From positions 248,001 to 312,000 of the forward strand of contig CANLWS010000004.1 in the NCBI GenBank assembly GCA_947494925.1: 64,000 nt of DNA, written 5' to 3'. Within the stretch, counting starts at the first letter, position 1; each line of letters opens with the position of its first letter. Shown here in pieces: positions 50,320 to 59,645 of this stretch. This DNA comes from an uncultured Alteromonadaceae bacterium (GTDB lineage Bacteria; Pseudomonadota; Gammaproteobacteria; Enterobacterales; Alteromonadaceae). The position numbers were made by a program, and so were the translations under genes. The notes under the pieces were generated by a model, which saw nothing but the letters and a program-made list of their open reading frames with translations, had not been told where the DNA came from and searched no databases.

Positions 50320-51208
50320 TGTAGAATTGGTCAAAACATTAGAAGTGAACAATGTTCTTGGTGAGGGTGTCATATGGGACAATAGAACACAGCTATTATG
50401 GTGGACAGACATTCAATCTTCACTACTTTATTCCTGGTCATTTGACGATGAACTGACACAATACCCATTGCCCGAGCGACTAGGTTCATTTGGTTTAACT
50501 GCTGATCCACTTCAATTTATTTGTGCTTTTGAATCGGGTTTTGCCTTTTTCGCACCCACGCAACAATCAATCGAGTGGGTATGTAAAATTGAGCCGGAAA
50601 ATCCCCGTACGCGTTTAAACGATGGACGGGTGGATCGGCAAGGAAATTTCTGGGCGGGCTCAATGAATGAAGAAAGTAGCGATAGAATCGCCGCGTTATA
50701 TCGGCTCTCACAAGAGGGTCCTCAATTGATGGTCGATGATATCCACATCAGTAACAGCCTATGCTGGAATAAGGCCGGAAACCGAATGTATTACGCCGAT
50801 TCCCCATCCAGATGCATCAGGCAATATTCATTTGCCAGCGACAATGGTGAATTGGGCGAGCGACAAGACTTTGCGCACACAGAACGGGGAGCCTTCCCTG
50901 ATGGCGCATGCGTGGATGCCCAGGACAATCTTTGGAGCGCACAATGGGGGGCAGGAAAAATTCGATGTTATTCTCCAAAAGGAGAACAAATATCAGAAGT
51001 CAATGTTCCATGCCCACAGCCTAGTTGCGTGACGTTCGGTGGTCCGGACATGGCTCATATATTCGTAACAAGTGCGCGAGAAGGGCTATCCGAACAACAA
51101 TTATCTCAGTCGCCTGAAAGTGGCAATCTGTTTATATATACAAGCAATATGCAGGGGTTACCGGAGTCAATCAGCTCCTTGGATCCTAATCGCAGGAGCA
51201 GCTTATGA
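50312..51208 (+). CDS. SMP-30/gluconolactonase family lactonase
   Basis: A 298-residue six-bladed propeller lactonase of the SMP-30/Gnl family, likely hydrolysing the galactonolactone made by the SDR. Metal ligands are visible as the Glu in VLGEGVIWD (about residue 18), the Asn in RLNDGRVDRQGNFWAGSM, the Asn in ISNSLCWN and the Asp in FPDGACVDAQDNLWSAQW. YYADSPSRCIRQY is the usual blade motif. It overlaps the aldolase stop by eight bases; the GntR gene follows after 33 bases. Confidence 0.88.
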   Translation: MPDVELVKTLEVNNVLGEGVIWDNRTQLLWWTDIQSSLLYSWSFDDELTQYPLPERLGSFGLTADPLQFICAFESGFAFFAPTQQSIEWVCKIEPENPRTRLNDGRVDRQGNFWAGSMNEESSDRIAALYRLSQEGPQLMVDDIHISNSLCWNKAGNRMYYADSPSRCIRQYSFASDNGELGERQDFAHTERGAFPDGACVDAQDNLWSAQWGAGKIRCYSPKGEQISEVNVPCPQPSCVTFGGPDMAHIFVTSAREGLSEQQLSQSPESGNLFIYTSNMQGLPESISSLDPNRRSSL

Positions 51209-51241
51209 ACAACAATAACAACTATACCAATAGGAATCATA

Positions 51242-51961
51242 ATGGCAGGTAGAATGTTTAGCGGGAATTTTACCCGACATATCGTCCAATCTTTGGGTAA
51301 AGCCATTGCACTTGGCGAATACCCACCAGGGGAGGCACTTAAAGCAGAAGCCGAACTATGTGAGGAATTCGACGCCAGCAGAACAGTGCTGCGAGAAGCC
51401 GTTAAAATGCTAACAGCCAAAGGTATGCTGGATGCTCGGCCGAGGCGAGGAACAGTCGTATTGCCTGAGTCACAGTGGAACCTGTCAGATCCTGAAATTT
51501 TAAACTGGCTGCTAAACAGAAAAGGCTCATTGCCAATCATTTCAGAATTTGCGGATATGCGACTGGCCATTGAACCTGCCGCAACTGGCTTGGCAGCAGC
51601 AAATATGAATAAGGAAAACCGAACGACCTTACTCCACGCGATTGACCGCATGAAGGCAGCGGCCCGCGGTGAAGACGACCATCTGGATGCTGACATTGCA
51701 TTTCATGTGGGAATACTTGCCTGTAGCGGTAACCGGTTTTTCTGGAACATGCGTCACACTATTGAAGTAGCCTTGCGGTTCAGTATTCGAATAACCAATA
51801 GTCAGAAAAGTGTTGAACGAGCCAGTGTGGATGATCACCAGCGAATTCTCGATTTCATTCTGGCAGGCGACCCCCAAGCCGCCGAAAACGAAATGCGTAC
51901 GCTGCTTCTGGAGGCTAAAATGTTGTTGAACAAAGCACTCGAGCAGGAAAGAAATAGATAA
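51242..51961 (+). CDS. GntR/FCD transcriptional regulator (DgoR-like)
   Basis: A 239-residue FadR-subfamily regulator. Winged helix: HIVQSLGKAIALGEYPPGEA, LKAEAELCEEFDASRTVLRE and AVKMLTAKGMLDARPRRGTV. The C-terminal FCD domain carries the metal-binding pattern Asp..His (DADIAFHVGILACSGN) and later His residues (ASVDDHQRIL). In the equivalent E. coli operon DgoR represses until galactonate-type sugar acids appear; the same is inferred here. A good AGGA ribosome-binding site precedes ATG. It lies inside the operon it probably controls, between the lactonase and glycerol kinase genes. Confidence 0.88.
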   Translation: MAGRMFSGNFTRHIVQSLGKAIALGEYPPGEALKAEAELCEEFDASRTVLREAVKMLTAKGMLDARPRRGTVVLPESQWNLSDPEILNWLLNRKGSLPIISEFADMRLAIEPAATGLAAANMNKENRTTLLHAIDRMKAAARGEDDHLDADIAFHVGILACSGNRFFWNMRHTIEVALRFSIRITNSQKSVERASVDDHQRILDFILAGDPQAAENEMRTLLLEAKMLLNKALEQERNR

Positions 51962-52017
51962 ACCTTTTAACAATAGATGCATTAACGCTACTGAATCTAG
52001 ATTGAGTGAGGAACATC

Positions 52018-53511
52018 GTGGCTTTAGATAATTGTATTTTGGCGATCGATCAGGGTACCACTTCGAGTAGAGCAATAGTGTTCGGCCCTGATTCCGAAAT
52101 CATTGCTGTTGCCCAACAAGAGTTTGCGCAACATTACCCTAATGATGGTTGGGTGGAACACGATCCGGAGGATATCTGGACTTCAACGATAGTGGTATGT
52201 CGCCAAGCTGTTTCCGAGGCAATAGCAAAAGGCTGCCGAATCGCAGCGATTGGTGTGACTAACCAACGTGAAACCACCTTGGTATGGGACAAACAAACGG
52301 GTAAAGCGGTTTATAATGCGATTGTCTGGCAGGACAGACGCACGGCACAGCAGTGCAGAGCATTGCAGGACCAAGGCAAACTGGAGACTGTTCAGTCTCG
52401 TACTGGACTGTTACTTGACCCCTATTTTTCTGCTTCTAAGGTCGCCTGGATACTCGACAACGTTGAAGGTGCCCGGGAAAAAGCAGAGGCGGGGAAATTG
52501 GCCTTTGGTACTGTCGACAGCTTCCTGATTTGGCGCCTGACCGGAGGTAAAGTACATGCCACCGATATCACCAATGCCAGTCGAACCAACCTGTATAACA
52601 TTCATGAGTTGCAATGGGACCAGGAGTTATTGGAACTCTTTTCTGTCCCAGCCTCGGTGCTACCGGAGGTAAAACAGTGTGCCGACGATTTTGGTGAATG
52701 TCTTGAAGAGTTTTTTGGGTTTACATTGCCAATTGCCGGTGTCGCTGGCGACCAGCAAGCCGCGGGTATCGGCCAATGTTGCTTCACTGAAGGTTCCATT
52801 AAAAGTACCTATGGAACAGGTTGTTTTGTGTTGCTTAATACAGGTGAAAAAGCGTTTAAATCTCAGAACAAATTACTCACTACCGTCGCCTATCAAATAA
52901 AAGGCACTACCCATTATGCGCTGGAAGGCTCTATTTTTATTGCAGGTGCCGCGGTCCAATGGTTACGTGATGGTATTTCTGTCATTAAAGGCGCGTACGA
53001 AACTGAACCACTAGCAACTAGTCTTGAATATGACCATGGCGTATATCTTGTGCCTGCATTTGCCGGAATGGGCGCACCTTATTGGGATCCTGATGCCCGT
53101 GGCGCAATATATGGGTTAACCCGGGGTACAACCAATGCTCATTTGGCACGTGCTGCGCTGGAATCCGTGTGCTACCAGACAAGTGATCTGCTCAAAGCCA
53201 TGGCTGAAGATGGTGTTTCCCCAGGTTTACTTCGTGTAGATGGCGGTATGGTGGGCAACAACTGGGTTTGCCAGTTTCTTACAGACGTTTTGGATGTGCA
53301 GGTTCAACGCCCGAAAATAAGAGAAACAACAGCGCTGGGGGCTGCCTATCTTGCTGGCCTGCAGGTTGGCATTTACGACTCTTTGCAAACCTTATCGGAT
53401 AAGAATCAGATAGACTCGGACTTCGTACCTTCTTTACCCGCAGAAATGCGCAAAAAGTTACTGGATGGTTGGCACAGTGCAGTAAAAAGTACACTCAGTT
53501 TCAGTCGATAG
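52018..53511 (+). CDS. glpK: glycerol kinase
   Basis: FGGY-family kinase making sn-glycerol 3-phosphate. 497 residues. It follows E. coli GlpK closely: [132 protein letters not shown] and [20 protein letters not shown]. The glycine-rich loop that binds the inhibitor fructose 1,6-bisphosphate in E. coli (GGKGGTR) is replaced by LEEFFGF. The start is GTG at 52018 after TGAGGA; the frame extends four codons upstream. It sits among galactose genes, and no glpF accompanies it. Confidence 0.93.
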   Translation: MALDNCILAIDQGTTSSRAIVFGPDSEIIAVAQQEFAQHYPNDGWVEHDPEDIWTSTIVVCRQAVSEAIAKGCRIAAIGVTNQRETTLVWDKQTGKAVYNAIVWQDRRTAQQCRALQDQGKLETVQSRTGLLLDPYFSASKVAWILDNVEGAREKAEAGKLAFGTVDSFLIWRLTGGKVHATDITNASRTNLYNIHELQWDQELLELFSVPASVLPEVKQCADDFGECLEEFFGFTLPIAGVAGDQQAAGIGQCCFTEGSIKSTYGTGCFVLLNTGEKAFKSQNKLLTTVAYQIKGTTHYALEGSIFIAGAAVQWLRDGISVIKGAYETEPLATSLEYDHGVYLVPAFAGMGAPYWDPDARGAIYGLTRGTTNAHLARAALESVCYQTSDLLKAMAEDGVSPGLLRVDGGMVGNNWVCQFLTDVLDVQVQRPKIRETTALGAAYLAGLQVGIYDSLQTLSDKNQIDSDFVPSLPAEMRKKLLDGWHSAVKSTLSFSR

Positions 53512-53522
53512 CAGAGACCAAT

Positions 53523-54578
53523 ATGATTAAGAAGACACACTTTGGCGAAATGCCAAATGGCGACCAGGTTGCCTGTTACCGATTGACCAACAAGAACAAT
53601 ATCAGTGTAAACATTCTGACTTTAGGTGCCATCTTGCAAAGCTGGGAGATTCAGGGTGATCCTTCAATCGACATTGTGCTCGGATTTGATAGCGTGGATG
53701 AATATTTAGCAGACGCGAGTTATCTGGGTACAGTAGTTGGTCGATACGCAAACAGAATAGCAAACGGACAGTTTAGTTTTGGCGAAAGGTCCTATTCATT
53801 ATCAACCAATCTTAATGGCCACACCTTGCACGGTGGCGAAGACGGATTTCACCATCGGTTGTGGCAGGTTGAGCAAGTTTCTGATCAGGACAATCCTAGC
53901 ATATTGCTGTCAATTGTCAGTGTGGATGGCGATCAAGGATTTCCCGGCAACCTTCAGGCCAGCGTTGAATATTGCCTGAGTGAGGATAATTGCCTGCAGA
54001 TCACCTATCGAGCCAATACCGATAGCGATACAGTGTTCAATCCTACCCAACACAGTTACTTTAATCTGGGCGGTCACGATGCGGGAGCGGCGCTCGAACA
54101 CCTGGTTCAGGTTAATGCCAGCCAATATACACCAGCCGACAGTCTGTCAATTCCCACCGGAAATTTACGTGCGGTTTCAGGTACGGCCTTTGACCTCAAT
54201 CAAGCACTATCAGTAGCTGAGATTATTGCGAAAAATGATCCTGAGATAAATATAACCAGTGGTCTGGATCATAATTGGTGTCTGGACGATTACGCAGAGA
54301 ATCAGGGAAACCACAGGTTGGTTAGTTCAATACTTGAGCCAGTTAGTGGCAGAACACTTTCGGTTTATTCCACTATGCCAGGAATGCAGGTATACAGCGG
54401 CAATTTTATTGGTGAGGGAACGGTTGGAAAACGAGGCGCAATTTACGGACCGCATCACGGGCTGTGCATGGAAACCCAATACTACCCTGATTCACCAAAC
54501 AAAAAGAACTTTCCCAGTTCTAAGCTTTGTGCTGGAAGCCATTTCATATCCAGAACTGACTACCAACTGACCTTGTAA
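53523..54578 (+). CDS. galM: aldose 1-epimerase (galactose mutarotase)
   Basis: Interconverts alpha and beta anomers of galactose, supplying the anomer needed by the dehydrogenase. 351 residues from ATG at 53523; a longer frame runs back into glpK. Signatures: VNILTLGAILQSWEI, DSVDEYLADASYLGTVVGRY, ANRIANGQFSF, HTLHGGEDGFHHRLW, NPTQHSYFNLGGHD with the catalytic His, LDHNWCL, and GLCMETQYYPDSPN with the catalytic Glu. Last gene of the plus-strand operon, followed by a bidirectional terminator. Confidence 0.93.
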   Translation: MIKKTHFGEMPNGDQVACYRLTNKNNISVNILTLGAILQSWEIQGDPSIDIVLGFDSVDEYLADASYLGTVVGRYANRIANGQFSFGERSYSLSTNLNGHTLHGGEDGFHHRLWQVEQVSDQDNPSILLSIVSVDGDQGFPGNLQASVEYCLSEDNCLQITYRANTDSDTVFNPTQHSYFNLGGHDAGAALEHLVQVNASQYTPADSLSIPTGNLRAVSGTAFDLNQALSVAEIIAKNDPEINITSGLDHNWCLDDYAENQGNHRLVSSILEPVSGRTLSVYSTMPGMQVYSGNFIGEGTVGKRGAIYGPHHGLCMETQYYPDSPNKKNFPSSKLCAGSHFISRTDYQLTL

Positions 54579-54593
54579 AAATCAGGCATAAAA

Positions 54594-54621
54594 AAACCGG
54601 CTAGCATGTTGCCGCCGGTTT
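54594..54621. terminator. bidirectional terminator between galM and sapC
   Basis: AAACCGGC (54594-54601) and GCCGGTTT (54614-54621) with a 12-base loop. The minus strand has a run of eight T's after the stem, the plus strand a shorter ATTTTAA. It ends both the galactose operon and the convergent sapC gene. Confidence 0.82.
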
Positions 54622-54638
54622 ATTTTAATGCTCTATTT

Positions 54639-55406
54639 CTAGGCGTTTGGTTGCGCAGCTGTTGTGTCTTCAGCAGTTGGCGCGCCTAACTGGATGTTAA
54701 CAATTGGTTGTGCTGATTCAGCTGACAATTGCACCAGTCTGTTCAACTGACCAAGAGATAATAACATGGCATAAGCGGCACCTAGGTAACCGGCCTTCTT
54801 CATCTCAAGGGTCTTTTCGTCAGACAGCTCGTTCAGGCGTTGCTCACTGATAATAGTTAGACCAGTTACATTTCTTTTCTGACCACTTGCATATTGAATA
54901 GTCAACTGCACTTCATCCAACAACTCAAGATCCTGAAGTTCTTTGATGAATTTCTGTGTTGCAATTTCGCTGTTGGCAATATCGCCCAGCATTTGGTGAC
55001 GAGTTTTGAGGAACTCAGACGGTTCGCCTGCTTCAGTGAATAGTGCTTCACCTTCTTCGCCAACAACTTCTGCTTTTTCGTCAATGAAAACGCCAAGTTT
55101 GTCGCCGTCAGGACGCACATCAAAAGGAAAACGTTGGATGCTTAGCGGCATTACGTGGGCTTGCCATTTGTCATCTTTGAAAAACAGGTTTGCACCTTGT
55201 TCAAAGCCGAACATTGCAATAGTGTGCAATGTACCTTGATTAGGCTCTTTCACAAATACGATTGGCATGCAGCTGGCGATACCTGCGAATTCGCGAATAG
55301 TGGTAGCAGCCAAATGTGTGTCTTTGGCAAAACTGAAATTGTGCTTTAAGTTAACCTTCAGCGCACTGTGCTTGTCTTTATCTAAAGGAATATAATTAGT
55401 TGTCAT
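54639..55406 (-). CDS. SapC family protein (copy 1)
   Basis: A 255-residue SapC-family (PF07277) protein, named after a Campylobacter S-layer locus; biochemical function unknown. No signal peptide is seen, so it is probably cytoplasmic. Family traits: REFAGIASCMPIVFVKE, WQAHVMPLSIQRFPFDV, IQYASGQKRNVTGLTIISEQ and GYLGAAYAMLLSLGQLNRLV. It shares the last segments with the second SapC at 58868 (QYASG, GL, GYL.A...ML.SL.QLN.LVQ), so the two are diverged paralogues. It lies downstream of the glpD-like gene, separated by two hairpins. Confidence 0.8.
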   Translation of the reverse strand: MTTNYIPLDKDKHSALKVNLKHNFSFAKDTHLAATTIREFAGIASCMPIVFVKEPNQGTLHTIAMFGFEQGANLFFKDDKWQAHVMPLSIQRFPFDVRPDGDKLGVFIDEKAEVVGEEGEALFTEAGEPSEFLKTRHQMLGDIANSEIATQKFIKELQDLELLDEVQLTIQYASGQKRNVTGLTIISEQRLNELSDEKTLEMKKAGYLGAAYAMLLSLGQLNRLVQLSAESAQPIVNIQLGAPTAEDTTAAQPNA

Positions 55407-55429
55407 TTACGCTTATCTCTTATAATAAA

Positions 55430-55483
55430 ACTCCGTGAAAAAAGTGTGACGGAGTCTTTGAAAAAAACCCGCTGTTGCGGGCT
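55430..55483 (-). terminator. two tandem hairpins between the glpD-like gene and sapC
   Basis: ACCCGC/GCGGGT-type stem (CCCGC 55468-55472, GCGGG 55477-55481) with a T7 run on the minus strand looks like the terminator of the glpD-like gene. Right after it ACTCCGT (55430-55436) and ACGGAGT (55449-55455) form a second stem with TTTTATT, only 24 bases before sapC. The second may act in the sapC leader. The gap 55407-55641 holds nothing else recognisable. Confidence 0.6.
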
Positions 55484-55641
55484 GGTGACGAAGTATCTTT
55501 TATTTAAACCGGGATGTCACGGCCAATTGCCCCTTTTCTGCCTAACTTTGTTGTTTTTATGTAAAATTTTTTAAAAAACAGTGGAAAGTACTAATGAAGA
55601 AGGGCATAGAAACGAACAGGTGCTCAATTATTAGTCACATT

Positions 55642-57285
55642 TTATGCGCTAGCCTTGGAATGTGGATCAATTCTTCGATGCTCTAAGGTGTCAATGTATT
55701 CTTGTAGTTTCTCGTCGGCTTCGTCACCAAACAAGATCTCACAGGCTTCGCGCAAACCTGGGGCGCTGAGAATATCCTCTGTTCTTACTACAAGAGAAAT
55801 TTTTGAGCGTCGGCGAAGAAAGTCTTCCAGTTTGGTTACCATTTCCCGTTTGGCAGCATGCTCAATTTCGACTCTGAGGTACTCTGAGTTTTCAATCAAC
55901 AACTCTCCCATCCGCGGGTTTTCGCGAATACTTTCGAGCATATTGATCGCGTTTCGCCCATACCGTCGCCAGAAACGTTGAGTTAGTTTTTCAGATGAAC
56001 TGGCAGGCGTCAAATCATCAAAATGCATGAGCTCGGCACGATGTAAAAATTCGCGCTTTACCGAATCATCAGGTTCACCATACCACCTATGGTTTTTGTA
56101 GGGCATATTAATACCGAAGGACTCAATTAGATCTGCGACTTCATCTCCAACATTAATGCAGTCCGTTAATTTTCCGCCAAATATTGATAGATATTTGTTG
56201 TCAACGTCTTTGTCAATGGCATGCTTGCGGGACAATTGTACCCAATCGGCTTTTCCACCTTTACCTTCAATTGCTAAAGGTCTTACACCACATCGTTCTG
56301 CAATGATATCAGCATTGGTCAATGGGGCTTTCAGATCAAGCAGCTTATTGACGTTGTCGAGTACAAACTTCCGGTCTTCTTCAGTCACACTCGACTGAGG
56401 TTTTTCTACTTGCGTATCGGTTGTCCCTATGCAGGTCTTCGGACCCATCGGGATAACGAAAAACAATCGCCCATCGTCGGCAAAGAACGTCAGCACTTTA
56501 TTGCTGTCGGTAATTTTATCAACGATCAGATGTATCCCTTTGGAAAAAACATGATGGTGATCCGTTTTTTGCAGATTGACATCGTTTACATCATCGACAA
56601 AGGGACCTGCGGCATTGATGAAGGTCTTAGAGCGAATTTCGAACTCTTCTCCGGTAATACCATCTTTTGCCTTATTAATCCAAATGCCATCTACTCGTTC
56701 AGAACCTTTTAATTCCACGTAATTGGCCGCAATGCAGCCATAGCTCATGCTTGAACGGATGAAATTAAACACAAACCTGGCATCATTGTCGTGCAGGTAG
56801 CTATCAGAATATTCGAAGCCACCTGCAACATTTTGTGTATTAACCACAGGTTCATGGGACTTAATGTTTCCAGGTGTAAGATAACCAGGCATTCGCGTAA
56901 AAAAGCGGCCCATGATCCAATACAGGATGGTGCCCAGAAAAACAAAGAAGGGTGGGAAACGAAACCCTCTTTGAATGCTAGTGAAGAAACGAATTTCTTT
57001 TACTGTCGACGGGTAACTGCGCATCAGATGATTTCGGCTTTTGCACAGTTTATTCACCAATCCATATTCGTGACTCTCCAGGTATTTTATCCCACCCCAC
57101 GCCAGGTTGGACGAGTTTGAACTGGTGAATCCGGCAAAGTCACCCTTATCAATCAGGGCTACTTTGACACCTTTGGCGGCAAGTGATGCAGCCGAAACTG
57201 CACCGTTGATACCACCACCGATAATCAACACATCATAGGTGCCGGAAGGTAACTTATCGATATTGCTTTGGCGTAGGCTATTCAT
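55642..57285 (-). CDS. glpD: FAD-dependent glycerol-3-phosphate dehydrogenase
   Basis: A 547-residue GlpD-type flavoprotein that oxidises sn-glycerol 3-phosphate to dihydroxyacetone phosphate and passes electrons to quinone at the inner membrane. Visible are the FAD-binding DVLIIGGGINGAVSAASLAA, FTSSNSSNLAWGGIKYLESH (matching the GlpD TSS..L..GG.RYLE motif), FINAAGPFVDDV, IPMGPKTCIGTTDTQV, RPLAIEGKG, YLSIFGGKLTDCINVGDEV and a C-terminal helical domain. A second possibility is a related sugar-phosphate or polyol-phosphate oxidase. It lies 23 bases after the symporter gene, so they form one transcript, and it pairs functionally with glpK of the convergent operon. Confidence 0.82.
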   Translation of the reverse strand: MNSLRQSNIDKLPSGTYDVLIIGGGINGAVSAASLAAKGVKVALIDKGDFAGFTSSNSSNLAWGGIKYLESHEYGLVNKLCKSRNHLMRSYPSTVKEIRFFTSIQRGFRFPPFFVFLGTILYWIMGRFFTRMPGYLTPGNIKSHEPVVNTQNVAGGFEYSDSYLHDNDARFVFNFIRSSMSYGCIAANYVELKGSERVDGIWINKAKDGITGEEFEIRSKTFINAAGPFVDDVNDVNLQKTDHHHVFSKGIHLIVDKITDSNKVLTFFADDGRLFFVIPMGPKTCIGTTDTQVEKPQSSVTEEDRKFVLDNVNKLLDLKAPLTNADIIAERCGVRPLAIEGKGGKADWVQLSRKHAIDKDVDNKYLSIFGGKLTDCINVGDEVADLIESFGINMPYKNHRWYGEPDDSVKREFLHRAELMHFDDLTPASSSEKLTQRFWRRYGRNAINMLESIRENPRMGELLIENSEYLRVEIEHAAKREMVTKLEDFLRRRSKISLVVRTEDILSAPGLREACEILFGDEADEKLQEYIDTLEHRRIDPHSKASA

Positions 57286-57308
57286 TTTTCTCTTTTACTA
57301 ATCCTGAC

Positions 57309-58781
57309 TTAAGACTCACTGGGAACTGCACTGCCTTTTGCCAATGCTATTTCCGCGTTTTGTTTATAAACTACTTTGTTAATGAGCAACGCCATAAGCA
57401 CACAGCAGATTAATGTGATAAACATCAGATGAATATAATGTAGGCCAAATGGCGCATGAAAAGGTGAAAATTCAAAGGACAATGACCCATATAGGAACAC
57501 ACCAAAGACTACAGCTGCAATGCCTGCATTGGCATGCACGTTTTTGAATGCAAGCCCTACGATGAAGATTGACAAAATTGGCATACTAAACAATCCCCAC
57601 AGCTGTTGCAGAAGATTGATTATGCTATCTGCTTCCGCATAAACCGGTACCAGAGCCAATGACAGTATTGTCAGTGCGACGGTAATCCAACCGCTTAATT
57701 TGGGTACATTTGTGTTGTTATTGATATAAGGTTCGTGAATATCACAGACATAAAGTGCCGTGGCTGAATTGAGATTACTGTTATAAGTAGATAATACTGC
57801 GGCGGCCATTGCAGCAGCAAATATGCCTGACATCCATGCAGGTAATACATCACCAACTATCATGCCGTAAGCCGCATCACCTACGTCTCCGTACAACTTA
57901 AAGGACACTATGCCAGGAATAACAATAATGGCAGGGACAATCATGAAGCGGATAATGACCGCGGCATAAACACCTTTTTGTGCTTCTTTAATGTTGGGGG
58001 CTGCCATTGCACGCTGTGTAATGACCTGATTGGTTCCCCAATAAAACATTTGAATAAACAACATACCAGTAAATAACGTGTGCCAAGGGATTGGCGAGTC
58101 GTCATCACCAATTAACGTCAGACGCTCTGCCGGAATGCCAGTGAAATCATAGTCAATCGCGGCCATTGCAAGAAATAGCACGACAATCGCCATGCCAAGC
58201 AGCAACACACCCGAATAGGTGTCAGACACAGCAACCGCTCGTAGACCACCAAAAATAGCGTACATGGCACCCACAGCAGCAAACGCAGTAGCTATGTACA
58301 TCAGCGGAATATCAACACCGAACATTGTTTTCATGAACAAAGCACCGGAGTAGATTACTGCAGGACAAAATATCAATGCACTACTGAGGAAAAACAACAC
58401 GCTTATCACAGCACGAATATGCTTGTTGTTATATCGCTTCTCAAGCAACTCTGTGGTGGTCGTACAGTCGTATTTGTAATAAACAGGCAGAAATACCTTG
58501 GCCAAAATAATCAGACCAATAACCGCGGCAAATTCCCATAAAGCCAACAATGCCATCTGATTGCCATTTGAACCGACCAGTTGATCGGTACTCAGATTGG
58601 TCAAAGTTATCGATCCGGCAACGAAATACCATTTCAGCCCGCCACCAGCAAGGAAAAACTCTTTGTTTTGTCCTTCCTGACCTTTACCTCGGCCATGCCC
58701 CCGACATTTTAAGTAGGTCAGCAATGCGATTATGGCGGTTACCACAACAAAGATGGAAACCTGAACAACTTGTGATGACAT
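57309..58781 (-). CDS. sodium:solute symporter, SGLT type
   Basis: A 490-residue sodium/solute symporter (SSS) with about 14 membrane segments. SGLT-subgroup traits: FFLAGGGLKWYFVAGSITLT, LSTDQLVGSNGNQMALLALW, TTTELLEKRYNNKHIRAVIS, GGLRAVAVSDTYSGVLLLGM and the signature-like FYWGTNQVITQRAMAAPNIK. Characterised relatives carry glucose or galactose with sodium, so galactose, or a galactoside such as a galactosyl-glycerol, is the likely cargo. It is transcribed with the glpD-like gene and follows sapC copy 2 after 86 bases. Confidence 0.85.
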   Translation of the reverse strand: MSSQVVQVSIFVVVTAIIALLTYLKCRGHGRGKGQEGQNKEFFLAGGGLKWYFVAGSITLTNLSTDQLVGSNGNQMALLALWEFAAVIGLIILAKVFLPVYYKYDCTTTTELLEKRYNNKHIRAVISVLFFLSSALIFCPAVIYSGALFMKTMFGVDIPLMYIATAFAAVGAMYAIFGGLRAVAVSDTYSGVLLLGMAIVVLFLAMAAIDYDFTGIPAERLTLIGDDDSPIPWHTLFTGMLFIQMFYWGTNQVITQRAMAAPNIKEAQKGVYAAVIIRFMIVPAIIVIPGIVSFKLYGDVGDAAYGMIVGDVLPAWMSGIFAAAMAAAVLSTYNSNLNSATALYVCDIHEPYINNNTNVPKLSGWITVALTILSLALVPVYAEADSIINLLQQLWGLFSMPILSIFIVGLAFKNVHANAGIAAVVFGVFLYGSLSFEFSPFHAPFGLHYIHLMFITLICCVLMALLINKVVYKQNAEIALAKGSAVPSES

Positions 58782-58867
58782 AAACTTTGCTCCCCTGTCA
58801 GGTGTTAATATTATTTATTATTAAAATTACCAATGAACTGCTTGAGAAAATCAGACTCGTCAAAGGA

Positions 58868-59632
58868 TTATGCTCCTGACCTGTCGCGCGCAGTTTCAAG
58901 ACGAATTTGCTGAATACTATCCATTCCTTCAACCCGATTATTGTGTTGCACCAGATTGTTAAGCTGAAATAGTGAACTCAGCATGCCCTGCATCGCCGCC
59001 AAATATCCGTTTTGGTGGTATTTTTGCAATTGCTCGCCCTCAAGTGCTTGCATCTTATCTTCATCTAAAGTGCACAAGCCTTTAAGTACCTGTGATTCCC
59101 CAGAGGCATATTGCACCACTAAATCCACAGACTTAATCAGACCTGTGGCATCAATCTCATTGAGAAATTCATGGGTCAGAATATCTTCTTTGATGCTCGA
59201 TTCTATTAATTTACTTTGTTCTGCAAGGTATAAACTCGCGCGACCACTTTCATCGAACAATTCTTGTCCCATAGACTCAGAAAAAGCATCACTGTCCTCG
59301 AAGATTCCGATGGTGTAGCTTGTCTCATCTTTAGGTGACTTCATAAGATAAAATGGATAAGTACGCACACTGATTGGCTGATACAATGGATGCCAATTTC
59401 CGTCCGAAACAAAAGTATTGGTACCAGGCACAATGCTGGTCAAAGCTGACATAGCCCGACTACCGTCATGACTATGTTTACTGATAAAAATAGGTAAACT
59501 CGCTGCTGTTTTAGCGACCTCTGACACTCGAAGATTCAGTACATGCATTGAAGCGGCATTTTCCAATGCTGCCTGATGTTTAACTTTCAGCCTAGCGTGG
59601 GCTGTCTGGGTTAATTCAGTTAAATTTCTCAT
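58868..59632 (-). CDS. SapC family protein (copy 2)
   Basis: A 254-residue SapC-family protein, apparently soluble. Family traits: EVAKTAASLPIFISKHSHDG, WHPLYQPISVRTYPFYLM, GIFEDSDAF, VQYASGESQVLKGLCTLDED and GYLAAMQGMLSSLFQLNNLV. It is a diverged paralogue of copy 1 at 54639. It begins 13 bases after the halogenase-like gene, so the two are co-transcribed. Such SapC genes recur beside TonB receptors and halogenase-like genes in marine Proteobacteria, but their function is unknown. Confidence 0.8.
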   Translation of the reverse strand: MRNLTELTQTAHARLKVKHQAALENAASMHVLNLRVSEVAKTAASLPIFISKHSHDGSRAMSALTSIVPGTNTFVSDGNWHPLYQPISVRTYPFYLMKSPKDETSYTIGIFEDSDAFSESMGQELFDESGRASLYLAEQSKLIESSIKEDILTHEFLNEIDATGLIKSVDLVVQYASGESQVLKGLCTLDEDKMQALEGEQLQKYHQNGYLAAMQGMLSSLFQLNNLVQHNNRVEGMDSIQQIRLETARDRSGA

Positions 59633-59645
59633 TATTATTTTTGTT

